Positions 34,119 through 43,112 are shown, counted from the first letter of the stretch. The stretch is 64,000 nucleotides of DNA from Odoribacter laneus YIT 12061 (GCF_000243215.1 NZ_JH594596.1:2115194-2179193); one strand, 5' to 3'. A program made the numbers and translations. The notes: a model not told the origin generated them from the sequence alone.

Positions 34119-34901
34119 ATGGAAGAAAATGAAATGAAAGACAAAGATCAAAGTTCTCAATCCGCCGCAAATGCAAGAGAAGAATATTTGAAACGAATGA
34201 GAGAGAGAATGGGTGATGAAATCGATTGGGAAGGAGATCCGGAAGCACGGTATAATGCTTTCCGGAAATATGATGACGAGCAACAAGCAACGTTAGGAAA
34301 ATATCAGGAATCCAATCAGAAGCTTTCGGAACTGTTCAGTAAGAATCCCCGCTTTGCCGCGATGATGTCGGATATGTTAAAAGGTACAGACGCCAGTGTA
34401 GCTTTTGTAAAATATTTCGGTAAAGAGGCTTTGGAGGCCTCTGGAGATGAGGAGAAGCTAAAATTAATAACAGAGGCGAATCAAGAATATTTAAATCAAG
34501 TGGCCGAGTCGGAGAAATTGCGGAAAACCCAGGAAGAAAATTTACAAAAGTCGGAAGAAGATATAAGTAGTTTTCAACAGGAAAAAGAATTGAATGACGA
34601 AGATTACGGGAAATTTATTGATTCTGTTTATCATGTAATTGAAGATGGTTTGGAAGGCCGTTTAACCAAGGAGTTTTTGCAAATATTCTGGCAGGGACTA
34701 AATTATGAAACGGATATACAGAGTGCTTTAAAAACCGGAGAAATCGAGGGGAAAAATCAGAAAATAGAATTAGAAAACCGAACGCAAAAAGGTGATAATG
34801 TACCCAATTTATCCAGTAGTAATTTAAGTAAGAAGAGTGAAAAAAAGTCTCTCCCACTGAATAAGAAAAAAGATTTTTTTGATGATTTTCCTATTGATTA
34901 A
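34119..34901 (+). CDS. Putative capsid scaffolding protein, 260 aa
   Basis: Directly upstream of the capsid gene, with which it is separated by eight bases. Highly charged, almost entirely helical, with coiled coil in residues 115-160 (AESEKLRKTQEENLQKSEED), an acidic/disordered middle, and a basic C-terminus (NLSKKSEKKSLPLNKKK) ending DDFPID. This is the composition and position of a P22-like scaffold, whose basic end contacts coat protein. The open frame extends 80 codons upstream, but that part is AT-rich leader; the ATG at 34119 gives MEENEMKDKDQSS. Confidence 0.65.
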   Translation: MEENEMKDKDQSSQSAANAREEYLKRMRERMGDEIDWEGDPEARYNAFRKYDDEQQATLGKYQESNQKLSELFSKNPRFAAMMSDMLKGTDASVAFVKYFGKEALEASGDEEKLKLITEANQEYLNQVAESEKLRKTQEENLQKSEEDISSFQQEKELNDEDYGKFIDSVYHVIEDGLEGRLTKEFLQIFWQGLNYETDIQSALKTGEIEGKNQKIELENRTQKGDNVPNLSSSNLSKKSEKKSLPLNKKKDFFDDFPID

Positions 34902-34909
34902 ATTATAAA

Positions 34910-36286
34910 ATGATGAAAAAAATGATTTTAGAATACAAGGCAAGCAAGTGGTTATTTCCTGTGTTAGTAATTGGATTAAGTGGAGTTTTGTACATTTTAG
35001 GAAATGCCGGAGTTTTATGTGCTGCCGGAGCTGTAAGTCCGGCCGACGGAGGAGTAATCCGGACTGGTGAAGATAATTCTGTTGCGATGACGCGAACGGA
35101 TGTAGATCAATTGATCTTGGACGAAATAGATAAAAAGGTACAGAAAATACGTCCGGTTGCAAATCCACTTGATACTATTTCCAGATATATATCAGATATA
35201 AAGAGATCAAGTAGTCAGGTGGTCCGGCATTATGCGATAGATGTATTACCTCCTGATGCCACTGTTTTTACAGCTATTACCGAAGGGAATATTCAAGTTG
35301 TCTTGCAAACATCAAATAATGATATGTTTAGTGTAGACGAGACGGTGATGGTTGAAAATGTTTATGGCTTTAAAGAAGATGGAGTGACTGTTGCTAATGA
35401 ATATCTTGTATTATATATAGTAGAAAAAGATGCTTCTGGTGGTTTAATTGTGAGAGCAGTAAATGGTGAGACTTGCGGAAATATTGAAAATACCATTCCG
35501 GCAATCTCAAAAGGTACGAAATTGATCCGAATGGGGCGTGCCGGAAGCGAAGACCAAATTACTACTCCTGCTTATGCTTCAAACCCTACTCCTACAGAGC
35601 AATATTTACAAAAATTTATGGCACAAGTTGAAGAAACTACTTTGCGCAAGATGGCTGAAACGGAAGTGGAATGGAATTTCACAGACATGGAGGAAGAAAG
35701 TTTATATGATATGAAGTCCGGGATGAACCGTTCTTTCTGGTTAGGGGTAAAAAGAGTTCGTCGTTATCCGAGTAAAAAGGGGAAGGACACCTATTTTACT
35801 GGAGGGATCTGGTGGCAAGCTGGGAAACAGTTTGAATATGGAGTTGATGCTGATAATTTGCAGTTTGATGAAAAGATGTTGGTAGAATTAATGAAGGTCG
35901 CTTTCACGGGTAATGCCGGAAGCCGACAAAAAGTCTGGATTTGTGGCTCAGATTTGATTGAAAATCTCGAAAAGATAGAATATGTAAAAATCATTCGAGT
36001 CGGTGCTTCTCATCAGGCATACGGGCTTGTTTTCGATTCCATCAAAAGTAAGTTTGGTGTGCTTTGGGTTGTACACGATGAATCACTTGATAGTATGGGA
36101 TTCGCAAAGTGTGGAATGATTATTGACACTGCTTGTTTGCGCAAATGGACAATGGGCTGGAGAGTTGAAAATCATGATCTTGTGAAAGCAAGTATACGGG
36201 ATGCGGATTCACGTTGGTTTTCAGAAATTTGTGGTTTAGTGCTTCGTAATCCGAAAGCACACGTGATCGTTATCCCTACCAAATAA
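34910..36286 (+). CDS. Major capsid protein (probable HK97 fold), 458 aa
   Basis: Shell protein by position after the scaffold and before connector genes, and by composition. The central region includes VRHYAIDVLPPDATVFTAI, a beta/helix succession typical of large gut-phage coats (EEESLYDMKSGMNRSFWLGVKRVRRYP, about 265-290), and a C-terminal domain ending NPKAHVIVIPTK. Odd feature: the N-terminus (residues 13-40, ASKWLFPVLVIGLSGVLYIL and following) is strongly hydrophobic, like a signal or membrane helix, then AAGAVSPADGG. Coat proteins normally lack this, so either the true start is downstream or the segment is processed. No internal ATG with good context is evident. Confidence 0.7.
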   Translation: MMKKMILEYKASKWLFPVLVIGLSGVLYILGNAGVLCAAGAVSPADGGVIRTGEDNSVAMTRTDVDQLILDEIDKKVQKIRPVANPLDTISRYISDIKRSSSQVVRHYAIDVLPPDATVFTAITEGNIQVVLQTSNNDMFSVDETVMVENVYGFKEDGVTVANEYLVLYIVEKDASGGLIVRAVNGETCGNIENTIPAISKGTKLIRMGRAGSEDQITTPAYASNPTPTEQYLQKFMAQVEETTLRKMAETEVEWNFTDMEEESLYDMKSGMNRSFWLGVKRVRRYPSKKGKDTYFTGGIWWQAGKQFEYGVDADNLQFDEKMLVELMKVAFTGNAGSRQKVWICGSDLIENLEKIEYVKIIRVGASHQAYGLVFDSIKSKFGVLWVVHDESLDSMGFAKCGMIIDTACLRKWTMGWRVENHDLVKASIRDADSRWFSEICGLVLRNPKAHVIVIPTK

Positions 36287-36294
36287 TTTGCATT

Positions 36295-36759
36295 ATGGGA
36301 AAAAGAAAAATTTATCAAGTTTGTAATGGGGTGGAATTGAGTTTTCCGGCTTCAGTAAATGGGAAAAGAGTTTTAATCACATTTCAAGGAGAAGATACAA
36401 GCTTTTCGACCATAAACGAAGAGATACAAAAACGGATTGAAAGTCGTCCTGATTTCGGTTCAGTGATAAAATTAGTTAACGAAAAATATGAAAATACGGG
36501 GAATTCTCCAACAAGTGAAAATGTTCTGAATGATGGTAAAGGTATTAAAGAAAAGATTATAGAAAATAATCCAATAAATGAGCCAGAGGATCGAAACAAG
36601 TCATATATTGAAAATGATACTTCAGACTGGCAGATAGCTAAGGAATTTTTACGTTCAGAACCTTACAATATACCTTATCAAGCTTTAACGACGCCGGAAC
36701 GGATTTTGTCAAAAGCAGAAGAGGTAAAAGTACATTTCCCTAATTTAATTATTCTTTAA
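36295..36759 (+). CDS. Phage structural-region protein, 154 aa, unknown
   Basis: No family recognised. Short beta-rich N-terminus (YQVCNGVELSFPASVNGKRVLITFQGEDTSF), a flexible Asn/Glu-rich middle (residues 65-105) and a helical C-terminal end. It starts eight bases after the capsid stop. The N-terminal wording (a small sheet that reads like a decoration or structural subunit, with 'valid input' linker after) and position suggest a minor capsid or head-completion component. Nothing more can be said from sequence. Confidence 0.6.
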   Translation: MGKRKIYQVCNGVELSFPASVNGKRVLITFQGEDTSFSTINEEIQKRIESRPDFGSVIKLVNEKYENTGNSPTSENVLNDGKGIKEKIIENNPINEPEDRNKSYIENDTSDWQIAKEFLRSEPYNIPYQALTTPERILSKAEEVKVHFPNLIIL

Positions 36760-36802
36760 TGTTTCTATAGTCAAGCTTAATTCTGTTACTATCTTATTTG
36801 CT

Positions 36803-37480
36803 ATGAATAAAAAGGATTATATAGATGCAGTATTGCTCCGAATGAACGAAGCAAAACTAAGTCAACGGGAAGGTTTTGAATTTGAAGGAGGAGATAACTC
36901 GGAGGTTGTCAGACATATTGAAGGAGTATATACAGATGCCTGGAGAAAATGTGCCGAAATTGTTCCCGCATCATGGCTTCAGGTGACAGATTTTTCAGAA
37001 CATCCCCAAGCAAGAGCAGATGGAAGTGGATATTTGACAATACCAACAGATTGGTATAAGCTATATGTCTTTAAAATGAAAGGATGGCAAAGAGAAGTTT
37101 ATCGGGTAGCTGAGGAAAATGATGAGATCGGACGTTTACAGTTTAATCCTTATACACGAGGGACATGTTTGCATCCTGTTTGTGTGTTGGGCTTTGGGGA
37201 GAATCAACAACGTATTATAAGTTATTATTCTTTACCCAAAGGAAGTGTACATGAAGTGGAAAAAGCTTTATATATTCCTCTCTGTACGGGATTAGAAAAA
37301 CTAAATGAACAGGCAGAATTAAAGCTGGATAAACGATTAGAACAAGTCATTTGTTATATGGCAGGCGGACTTGTTTACCGCATTTTAGGGGATACCAATA
37401 GTTCACAATTATTAGAGCGCGAAGCTATTGTTTTAGTACATGGCTTTGTATTGGAAAATGAAGACAAAAAGAAAGTATGA
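36803..37480 (+). CDS. Head-tail connector/adaptor protein (gp4-like)
   Basis: 225 residues. The N-terminal helical part with EVVRHIEGVYTDAWRKCAEIVPASWL, the turn TIPTDWYKLYVFKMKGWQREVYRV, and the C-terminal helix with AELKLDKRLEQVICYMAGGLVYRILGD match the pattern of connector ring proteins that dock under the portal in podoviruses and crAss-like phages. Its stop overlaps the next start by four bases. Assignment is by pattern and position rather than a catalytic motif. Confidence 0.6.
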   Translation: MNKKDYIDAVLLRMNEAKLSQREGFEFEGGDNSEVVRHIEGVYTDAWRKCAEIVPASWLQVTDFSEHPQARADGSGYLTIPTDWYKLYVFKMKGWQREVYRVAEENDEIGRLQFNPYTRGTCLHPVCVLGFGENQQRIISYYSLPKGSVHEVEKALYIPLCTGLEKLNEQAELKLDKRLEQVICYMAGGLVYRILGDTNSSQLLEREAIVLVHGFVLENEDKKKV

Positions 37481-38328
37481 GTTATGAAGTAAGGGAAAGC
37501 AGAAGCAAAGAGAGATTAACTCCCAGTGAAAGAAGGGCTTTAATCTATGAAAAAGAACCTGTCAAAGACATCGGTGAGTTATGGGAAAAATATCCGGAAG
37601 GCGGTCATCCCGGTTGGTATTGTCTTATCATAAATAAACACGCTTTATACGGTTGGGATGAAAATATTAAACAATGGAGAGAATTAGGAGGAGACTTAAT
37701 ATATGAAAAACACAATAAATGTACCGGACAATTATTGCGTTTTCTTGAACCGGGTAATTATAGCGAAAAAGACGGTATTATTAAAGATGAAGTTGTAGTA
37801 GTACCTCTGGATGCAGGAGATTATGTATTTTTTGATTCATGTTATATACGAGAACGGCAAAATCTTATTGTGAATGAAGATGAAGTCGGACAAGTAGTGT
37901 TTTTATGTAAGTCGGGCAAATGGGAAAAATTATTGTTACCCATATTTGATTTTATACAAAATGCTCTTTTGCAGTTTCAGCATAATCGAGGCGTTGTTTT
38001 TCAAGATCCTAATTTGGTCGAATTTATTCCGGAAGTGAAGGAAGGTGATTATGTATATTATAAGGACAAAACAGATCGTTTCCCTATAATGTGGGTGTAT
38101 ACAAGCCGTATTTGGAAAAAAACGTTAACTACTATGCCCACTGCAGAAATTATAGAACTGACCGAGTATGCCAGACATGGATATAAAAAGGGTGAAAGAC
38201 AAAAGAGTTTGGCTGAAGTTGAAAAAGAAATAAGCGGAATGATCGGAAATGTTGACGGAGGGAATGCCAGCTCATGTTATGGTGGATGTATTACGGTAGA
38301 CGGGGGAAACGCAGAAACAGAGATGTAA
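37477..38328 (+). CDS. Phage tail/fibre-associated protein, 283 aa
   Basis: Unknown family. Beta-rich with repeated short tryptophan/glycine turns (YPEGGHPGWYCLIINKHALYGWDENIKQW, about residues 42-68), which resemble the domains seen in phage tail needles and fibre attachment proteins. The C-terminus has a helix (KKGERQKSLAEVEKEISGMIGN) and a Gly/Cys-rich tail (GGNASSCYGGCITVDGGNA) that could be a surface loop or metal/disulfide knot. Coupled by a four-base overlap to the connector gene and followed after 15 nt by a fibre gene. Confidence 0.5.
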   Translation: MSYEVRESRSKERLTPSERRALIYEKEPVKDIGELWEKYPEGGHPGWYCLIINKHALYGWDENIKQWRELGGDLIYEKHNKCTGQLLRFLEPGNYSEKDGIIKDEVVVVPLDAGDYVFFDSCYIRERQNLIVNEDEVGQVVFLCKSGKWEKLLLPIFDFIQNALLQFQHNRGVVFQDPNLVEFIPEVKEGDYVYYKDKTDRFPIMWVYTSRIWKKTLTTMPTAEIIELTEYARHGYKKGERQKSLAEVEKEISGMIGNVDGGNASSCYGGCITVDGGNAETEM

Positions 38329-38343
38329 TTAAAAATATCGGTT

Positions 38344-39702
38344 ATGCAAAAAGTGCAATTACGTGGAGATACCTTAATAAGGTGGTTAAAATATAATCCC
38401 ATTCTTTCAGAACGAGAAATAATACTTGTTGCTACAGACCCGAATGAGCCAACTAATTACAATATGTATAAAATTGGTGACGGACGACGCCGATTTAATG
38501 CTCTTCCTTTCCGCGGATTACCTGCAATACAATGCAGAGGCAACTCTCAAACAGATGTAATGAGTCAGAAAGCCGTCACTGATCAATTAATTAAATTAGA
38601 AGAGACATTAAAGGAAGTAAAGATTGAAATCGCGGGCTGCAATAGTCATAAACAAAATACAGATAGCGGAACAATTCAACGCAGTTTTTTGATTAATAAT
38701 ATTCTACTGAAATGTTGCTGTAATGGGCTTGTGGTAAGAAATGAATGTGATTGTGAATATGCGGATTTTACGGTAAGAGACTTATATATTAAAGGCAAAT
38801 TGTATTGTGAGCATGTTGTGGAAGCGGAAGTTGAGCAAGTGAAAATTAAAAATAATTTGATTATTCTAAACGATGGAGAGACGCATACCGGAGTGAAAGA
38901 TGGTTTTTCAGGAATTGAGATAGATCGGGGGACAGAAGAACATTTTTTTCTACTATTTGAGGAAGAGACAAAGGGTTTACAAGCAGGATTCGGTAGTCAA
39001 CTCTTTGGAATAATGTGTATGGATAAAGGGTTTCAAAACGGGGATTTAGCCCAATGGGACGCAGAACAAGGGATGTTTGTTGCCTGTAAAAATTTAGATA
39101 ACGATTATATGCGAATGAAAGGCCCCTTTCACAATGGTAGTTTTCCAGTATGGGATGCTGAACAAGAAATTTTTGTGGAACAAGTTGCCGAAAGTGGGAA
39201 AAATTATATGAAAATGTTAACTCCTTTTCAAGAAGGAGAAATCCCAATATGGAATACAGAACAACAATTGTTTGTTCCGGGAAGTGGGTTACCAGATAAT
39301 GTAATGTTGAAGGGAGAAGGTTTTGAGGATCGGGACGGTGTTGTGTGGGATGAAAGTCATAAACAATTTGTGCCAGGAATACCTTTCGATCCATTATGCC
39401 TTAGAAAAAATCGAATTATGGTATTGTCTTCCCTACCGGTCGTCGGAATGGAAGAGGGTGACATCATTATTTTGGATAAAAATGCAGCTACTCCTCCTAA
39501 TACAGCGGAAGAATTAAACAAAAAAAATCCCTATTTAATGAAAAGTGATATTGTAGATAATGTAAATAGTGAAGAAACACAGAAAGTATTGAGTGCACGT
39601 ATGGGATACGTTTTAAGTCATTCAACTCCGAGTAGCGAAGGTTGGGGAACAAACGAAGATTTTGTAAAAGGTTTTGAAGAAAATGCAGGAAATTTATTTT
39701 AA
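38344..39702 (+). CDS. Tail fibre protein with phage head-binding start and WD-type bead repeats
   Basis: The N-terminus VQLRGDTLIRWLKYNPILSEREI ... YKIGDGRRRFNALPFRG is the widespread fibre-attachment domain of Bacteroidetes phages, followed by the linker QTDVMSQKAVTDQLIKLEETL, a coiled coil. Residues about 229-350 hold four imperfect repeats of roughly 32-37 residues, each of the form G....WdaEq.mFV....l...yMkm..pF. This is a bead-like adhesin arrangement. The C-terminus (EETQKVLSARMGYVL ... DFVKGFEENAGNLF) matches the end of the next gene. Probable receptor-binding fibre. Confidence 0.75.
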   Translation: MQKVQLRGDTLIRWLKYNPILSEREIILVATDPNEPTNYNMYKIGDGRRRFNALPFRGLPAIQCRGNSQTDVMSQKAVTDQLIKLEETLKEVKIEIAGCNSHKQNTDSGTIQRSFLINNILLKCCCNGLVVRNECDCEYADFTVRDLYIKGKLYCEHVVEAEVEQVKIKNNLIILNDGETHTGVKDGFSGIEIDRGTEEHFFLLFEEETKGLQAGFGSQLFGIMCMDKGFQNGDLAQWDAEQGMFVACKNLDNDYMRMKGPFHNGSFPVWDAEQEIFVEQVAESGKNYMKMLTPFQEGEIPIWNTEQQLFVPGSGLPDNVMLKGEGFEDRDGVVWDESHKQFVPGIPFDPLCLRKNRIMVLSSLPVVGMEEGDIIILDKNAATPPNTAEELNKKNPYLMKSDIVDNVNSEETQKVLSARMGYVLSHSTPSSEGWGTNEDFVKGFEENAGNLF

Positions 39703-39717
39703 TTAATATTATTAGTT

Positions 39718-40206
39718 ATGGCAGAAGTAAGGAATGTAATGCAGGAATTGGGAGCTTTCCTTGGGGGAAAGTTTGCAAAAATCGGAAATGAATTTGCTCA
39801 AATTGGCAATGCATCGGCCGAGTATAATTCATTAGGGAAAATAGAGGCTATTATAAAAGCCTTGGATATAGTTGTTAAAGGAACTGAGGGAAGTGAAGAA
39901 TTTGATACCTTAACTAAAATCAGCACTTTCCTCAAAACCAATAAAACAGCCATTGCAAGTATCGGCAGCAAGATGAATAAAAGTGATATAATTAATGCCT
40001 TAACGGCATCTGATACCACAATTAATCAAAGTAAGGCTTTGGCTGCTCCGCAAGGTAAAATATTAAAAGATACGATTGATACTTTAACCCTTAACGTTAA
40101 TCAAAAAGCCGATGCTTCAGCGATTTATACAAAAACTGAAATCGGCACAAATGCAGAATTTACTACTGCATTTAATACAACGGCTGGATCTTTGTTTAAC
40201 TCTTAA
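39718..40206 (+). CDS. Short tail fibre segment protein (ELGAF family), 162 aa
   Basis: Starts MAEVRNVMQELGAFLGGKFAKIG, shared with the next gene (MADSIMEQLGAFIGAKLAKLK). The middle is a helical segment, then SKALAAPQGKILKDTIDTL, a coiled-coil module typical of fibre shafts. The end is EFTTAFNTTAGSLFNS, resembling the C-terminus of the upstream fibre. Likely a trimeric fibre part joined to others through these shared ends. Role inferred from the modules; no enzymatic motif. Confidence 0.6.
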   Translation: MAEVRNVMQELGAFLGGKFAKIGNEFAQIGNASAEYNSLGKIEAIIKALDIVVKGTEGSEEFDTLTKISTFLKTNKTAIASIGSKMNKSDIINALTASDTTINQSKALAAPQGKILKDTIDTLTLNVNQKADASAIYTKTEIGTNAEFTTAFNTTAGSLFNS

Positions 40207-40216
40207 TGTTGGAGAT

Positions 40217-40495
40217 ATGGCAGATAGTATAATGGAACAATTGGGTGCGTTTATTGGTGCCAAACTGGCAAAATTAAAAAAAGTTGCCTTTAGTAATAAT
40301 TATAATGATCTGGATAATAAACCCACCATACCTACTGTAAGCTCATGGGCATTACAAAAAGAAAAACCGAAATATACCGCTTCAGAGGTAAATGCTATTC
40401 CGACCAGCAAAGAAAGCGATTTACTGAAGAAAAGCCGGATATTTAAAACGAAACCAATGAACCCTGAAGAAGGTGATCTTTATATAAAAGTATAA
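40217..40495 (+). CDS. Small tail fibre component (ELGAF family), 92 aa
   Basis: Begins at the ATG preceded by GGAGAT, giving MADSIMEQLGAFIGAKLAKLKKV, homologous to the start of the previous gene. NNYNDLDNKPTIPTVSSWAL is the common tail-fibre linker motif (Y.DL.NKPTIP), and EEGDLYIKV closes the chain. The reading frame is open further upstream, but that part overlaps the previous gene and gives no known domain. Probably an adaptor between fibre parts. Ends two bases before the next gene. Confidence 0.65.
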   Translation: MADSIMEQLGAFIGAKLAKLKKVAFSNNYNDLDNKPTIPTVSSWALQKEKPKYTASEVNAIPTSKESDLLKKSRIFKTKPMNPEEGDLYIKV

Positions 40496-40497
40496 TT

Positions 40498-41781
40498 ATG
40501 GAAGAGAAGCAAGTAGAGGATATATGTATCTATTTAAAAGGTGAATTTCTTTCATGGAGAGATCAGTACTTTTTTATAGAAAATGAATGGAATCGTTTTG
40601 GTTCAGGGAGCGGTATTTTTTATGAAGGAACTTGGCATGTTTTAAAAGATTTACAATCGCAAATGGAAATATTTTTGTTGTATTGTAAGCAAGAAAATAT
40701 TGCTGTTGGAGAATTATTTCCAGTAGTAAATAAAATCAGTTTTTCTGAAGCAGAGGATTCATTTTCAAATGGTTTATTTTTTTATCACCCCGATGGGAAT
40801 TTATATATAGTATGTGGTGAAAATATCAGGGTCGTTACAAAAGTAGATCTATTGCCTTATTCAAAAACACTCCCTCCAATTAGTAGTTTACCGACTAATA
40901 ATGGAGACGTACCAACATCACAAGGCGATGGGTCAATATATACCGAAAGAGATGATAATCCTCAAATTGGGGGTGGTATAGAAAATCCTGACCCCGTTGA
41001 TCCAGTTGACCCTGAAGACCCTTCAGCAGAATTGAAAACTATAAGTGTTTCAGACCGGATCATCGTAATGAAATGTACAGAAAGTTATATTTTGGTTAAG
41101 TACTCGTTTATCCATGATGATATAAAACTTGTAAAATTTAATAACCAATGGGAGGTTATTGGAACATGGACATATACAGGATCTTCCTCTTCTACTTCAC
41201 GCATAATAAAGGGTGACTTTTGTGAAGCAGAAGGAAGAATATATTTAGCTTATATCCGGGATAACTACGTTTATGTAAAGGGATTGAACTTAGATATTAC
41301 CTCCAATGCAATTTTTATGGAGGACGTTTCTTCCCGACTTTTATTTGAAAGTCCGAAAATAAGTACAGGAAGTGTTTTTTGGGATGATCATTACAATAAT
41401 GGAAAAAAGCTTTCTACAAGAGAACTCCTGTTTGTATATATAACCGGAATCAGTTTAGGAGTACCTAAGCAGCAATTACGAGCAGTTATGTATTCAAATC
41501 TTCTGAATACAATGCGTGAGATCGGTATGAATGAAAATTTAAATTTTGATGAACAAAATGGGTTTATGTCTCCTATTTGTTATGAAAAATCTGGCTTTTA
41601 TGTTTTATCTGGAGACAAACTATCCCAATATACTTTAACCTCTGGAAGGGATAGTGCGGTGTTAGAAAAACAGTTTGTGTGTAGTTTTAATTTTACAGAG
41701 CGTTATTTTGCACAGGATCTGAGTGATAATTATAATGTATGGGAGTATATAGGTGATAACTATAAAATGCTGACCTCATGA
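40498..41781 (+). CDS. Tail tip/receptor-binding protein candidate, 427 aa
   Basis: N-terminal attachment-like domain (residues 1-130), then a disordered hinge with PDPVDPVDPEDP (about residue 165), then a beta-rich C-terminal half (about 185-427) with repeated strand-turn units, consistent with a receptor-binding head. This two-part structure with a proline linker is usual in phage tips. It overlaps the holin start by four bases. No catalytic motif, so no evidence for a glycan depolymerase. Confidence 0.55.
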   Translation: MEEKQVEDICIYLKGEFLSWRDQYFFIENEWNRFGSGSGIFYEGTWHVLKDLQSQMEIFLLYCKQENIAVGELFPVVNKISFSEAEDSFSNGLFFYHPDGNLYIVCGENIRVVTKVDLLPYSKTLPPISSLPTNNGDVPTSQGDGSIYTERDDNPQIGGGIENPDPVDPVDPEDPSAELKTISVSDRIIVMKCTESYILVKYSFIHDDIKLVKFNNQWEVIGTWTYTGSSSSTSRIIKGDFCEAEGRIYLAYIRDNYVYVKGLNLDITSNAIFMEDVSSRLLFESPKISTGSVFWDDHYNNGKKLSTRELLFVYITGISLGVPKQQLRAVMYSNLLNTMREIGMNENLNFDEQNGFMSPICYEKSGFYVLSGDKLSQYTLTSGRDSAVLEKQFVCSFNFTERYFAQDLSDNYNVWEYIGDNYKMLTS

Positions 41782-42239
41782 TTCAGGAAGTCAAAAATAT
41801 TATCTACACGCTATGCTGCGTTTTAATGGGTTATATAGATCCTGTAAAAAACGTTGTGCAAGTACTGGCTTTTTTATGTGTTTGTAATTTTTTATGTGGT
41901 TTGGTTGCAGGACTTCTTTGTAACCGGGAAAAGTTTTCATTTAAAAAGGCTTTTCATTGTTTTATAGAAGTTGCCATATATGTCATGATCGTTTCTTCTA
42001 TTTACCAAATCGGAGACACTTTAAAGGATGAAGTAGAAGCAACCTATACGGTCAAAATCGTAACGTATGTGATGCTCTATTTTTATAGTAAAAATATTCT
42101 TAAAAACTTAGTCCATTTATTTCCTAAAAATCAGGTTTTTTATTGTTTGGATTATTTATTAGGATTGGAGTTTGTGAAGCATATTCCTCATTATTCTGAA
42201 AATTTGAAATCAAAAAACAAAGATTATGAAAATCATTGA
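41778..42239 (+). CDS. Phage holin family protein
   Basis: Makes the inner-membrane lesion that releases endolysin. About three or four hydrophobic segments (VQVLAFLCVCNFLCGLVAGLL, AIYVMIVSSIYQIG, IVTYVMLYFYS) with charged ends; 153 residues. The order holin-endolysin-spanin that follows, with overlaps of 14 and 4 nt, supports the assignment. The family resembles Bacteroidetes phage holins of the Hol_Tox/phage_holin_4 kind; exact class is uncertain. Confidence 0.75.
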   Translation: MIQEVKNIIYTLCCVLMGYIDPVKNVVQVLAFLCVCNFLCGLVAGLLCNREKFSFKKAFHCFIEVAIYVMIVSSIYQIGDTLKDEVEATYTVKIVTYVMLYFYSKNILKNLVHLFPKNQVFYCLDYLLGLEFVKHIPHYSENLKSKNKDYENH

Positions 42240-42633
42240 AGGAAGAATCAGCAGCCCTTTTGGAGACCGGATACATCCAATTGAAAAGAAATTGAAATTT
42301 CACAATGGAATTGACATTGCTTGTTCTATTGGTACACTCATTTATTCTCCTATTGAGGGGAAAATAATGAAGGTTTATTTTGACCCGTGCGGAGGAAATA
42401 CCTTAATTATTGGAGATGAAAATAATATGCGTTTCGGTTTTTGTCATCTTAGTAAAGTATTTTTTCCAGAAGGCACCAGAATAAAAAAAGGTCACGCCAT
42501 TGCGGAGAGCGGAAACACTGGGAGGATAACGGGAGCTCACGTACATTTTACAGTTAAGGAAGACGGCCAATGGCAAGGTAGTGAATATGTCGGTGGTAGA
42601 TGGGTTAATCCAGAGAAATATTTAGAATTATGA
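42226..42633 (+). CDS. M23-type peptidase endolysin
   Basis: Zinc metallopeptidase that cuts peptidoglycan cross-links. The M23 core is whole: RISSPFGDRIHP, the first zinc ligands in HNGIDIA (His...Asp), and the second His-x-His in AHVHFTV, with GRITGAHVHF near residue 105. At 135 residues it is a bare catalytic domain with no signal peptide, so it relies on the holin. It overlaps the holin by 14 nt and the spanin by 4 nt. Confidence 0.88.
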   Translation: MKIIEGRISSPFGDRIHPIEKKLKFHNGIDIACSIGTLIYSPIEGKIMKVYFDPCGGNTLIIGDENNMRFGFCHLSKVFFPEGTRIKKGHAIAESGNTGRITGAHVHFTVKEDGQWQGSEYVGGRWVNPEKYLEL

Positions 42634-43103
42634 GATTTGTTATCATTATAGGGATAATTCTGGTTTTATTGAGTTGTAAGGCTTCCAAAGTGTTTACAGA
42701 CAATTCCCAAACGGTAATGACAGTTGACAGTAGTTGCATTAAGAATAGGCAACTAAGTATTGATACGAGTTTAATCAATATCCTACATCAGAAAGAATTA
42801 AAGGAGTTGATTATCCACTATTATATGTTATTACCCGACAGTTTACAAATAACAGGTAAGCCAAGAGAAACATATCTTTTTAAAGAAGAGATATACCGGG
42901 AAAAAGTTGAAAATAAGAATACTGAAATCCAGAATAAAAAATTGGCTCAAACAGAGCGGGATAGTTCTTTTGTGCAGATATATAAAGATGACCAAAAGGC
43001 TATTGTAAATGAAGAAAAAAAAAGATTTTCAAATAATTGGTTCATTCTCCTCATTTTTATTGTATTATGTCTGATAGTTATCCGTGGGAGGAATCGGTAT
43101 TAA
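42630..43103 (+). CDS. Unimolecular spanin (lipoprotein with C-terminal membrane helix)
   Basis: A one-gene spanin would join outer and inner membranes and fuse them at lysis. The N-terminus (MRFVIIIGIILVLLSCKAS) is a lipoprotein signal with the lipobox LLSC. The middle (residues 65-125) is a periplasmic helical region. The C-terminus NWFILLIFIVLCLIVIRGRNRY is a single membrane helix with a positive end. That combination defines u-spanins such as T1 gp11. Its place, directly after the endolysin with a four-base overlap, agrees. Length 157 aa. Confidence 0.8.
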   Translation: MRFVIIIGIILVLLSCKASKVFTDNSQTVMTVDSSCIKNRQLSIDTSLINILHQKELKELIIHYYMLLPDSLQITGKPRETYLFKEEIYREKVENKNTEIQNKKLAQTERDSSFVQIYKDDQKAIVNEEKKRFSNNWFILLIFIVLCLIVIRGRNRY

Positions 43104-43112
43104 ATTAAGGTT

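Noticed and set aside
38344-40495. Diversity-generating retroelement at the fibre genes
   Set aside because: Fibre genes would be natural targets, but no reverse transcriptase or template repeat is seen in the window.
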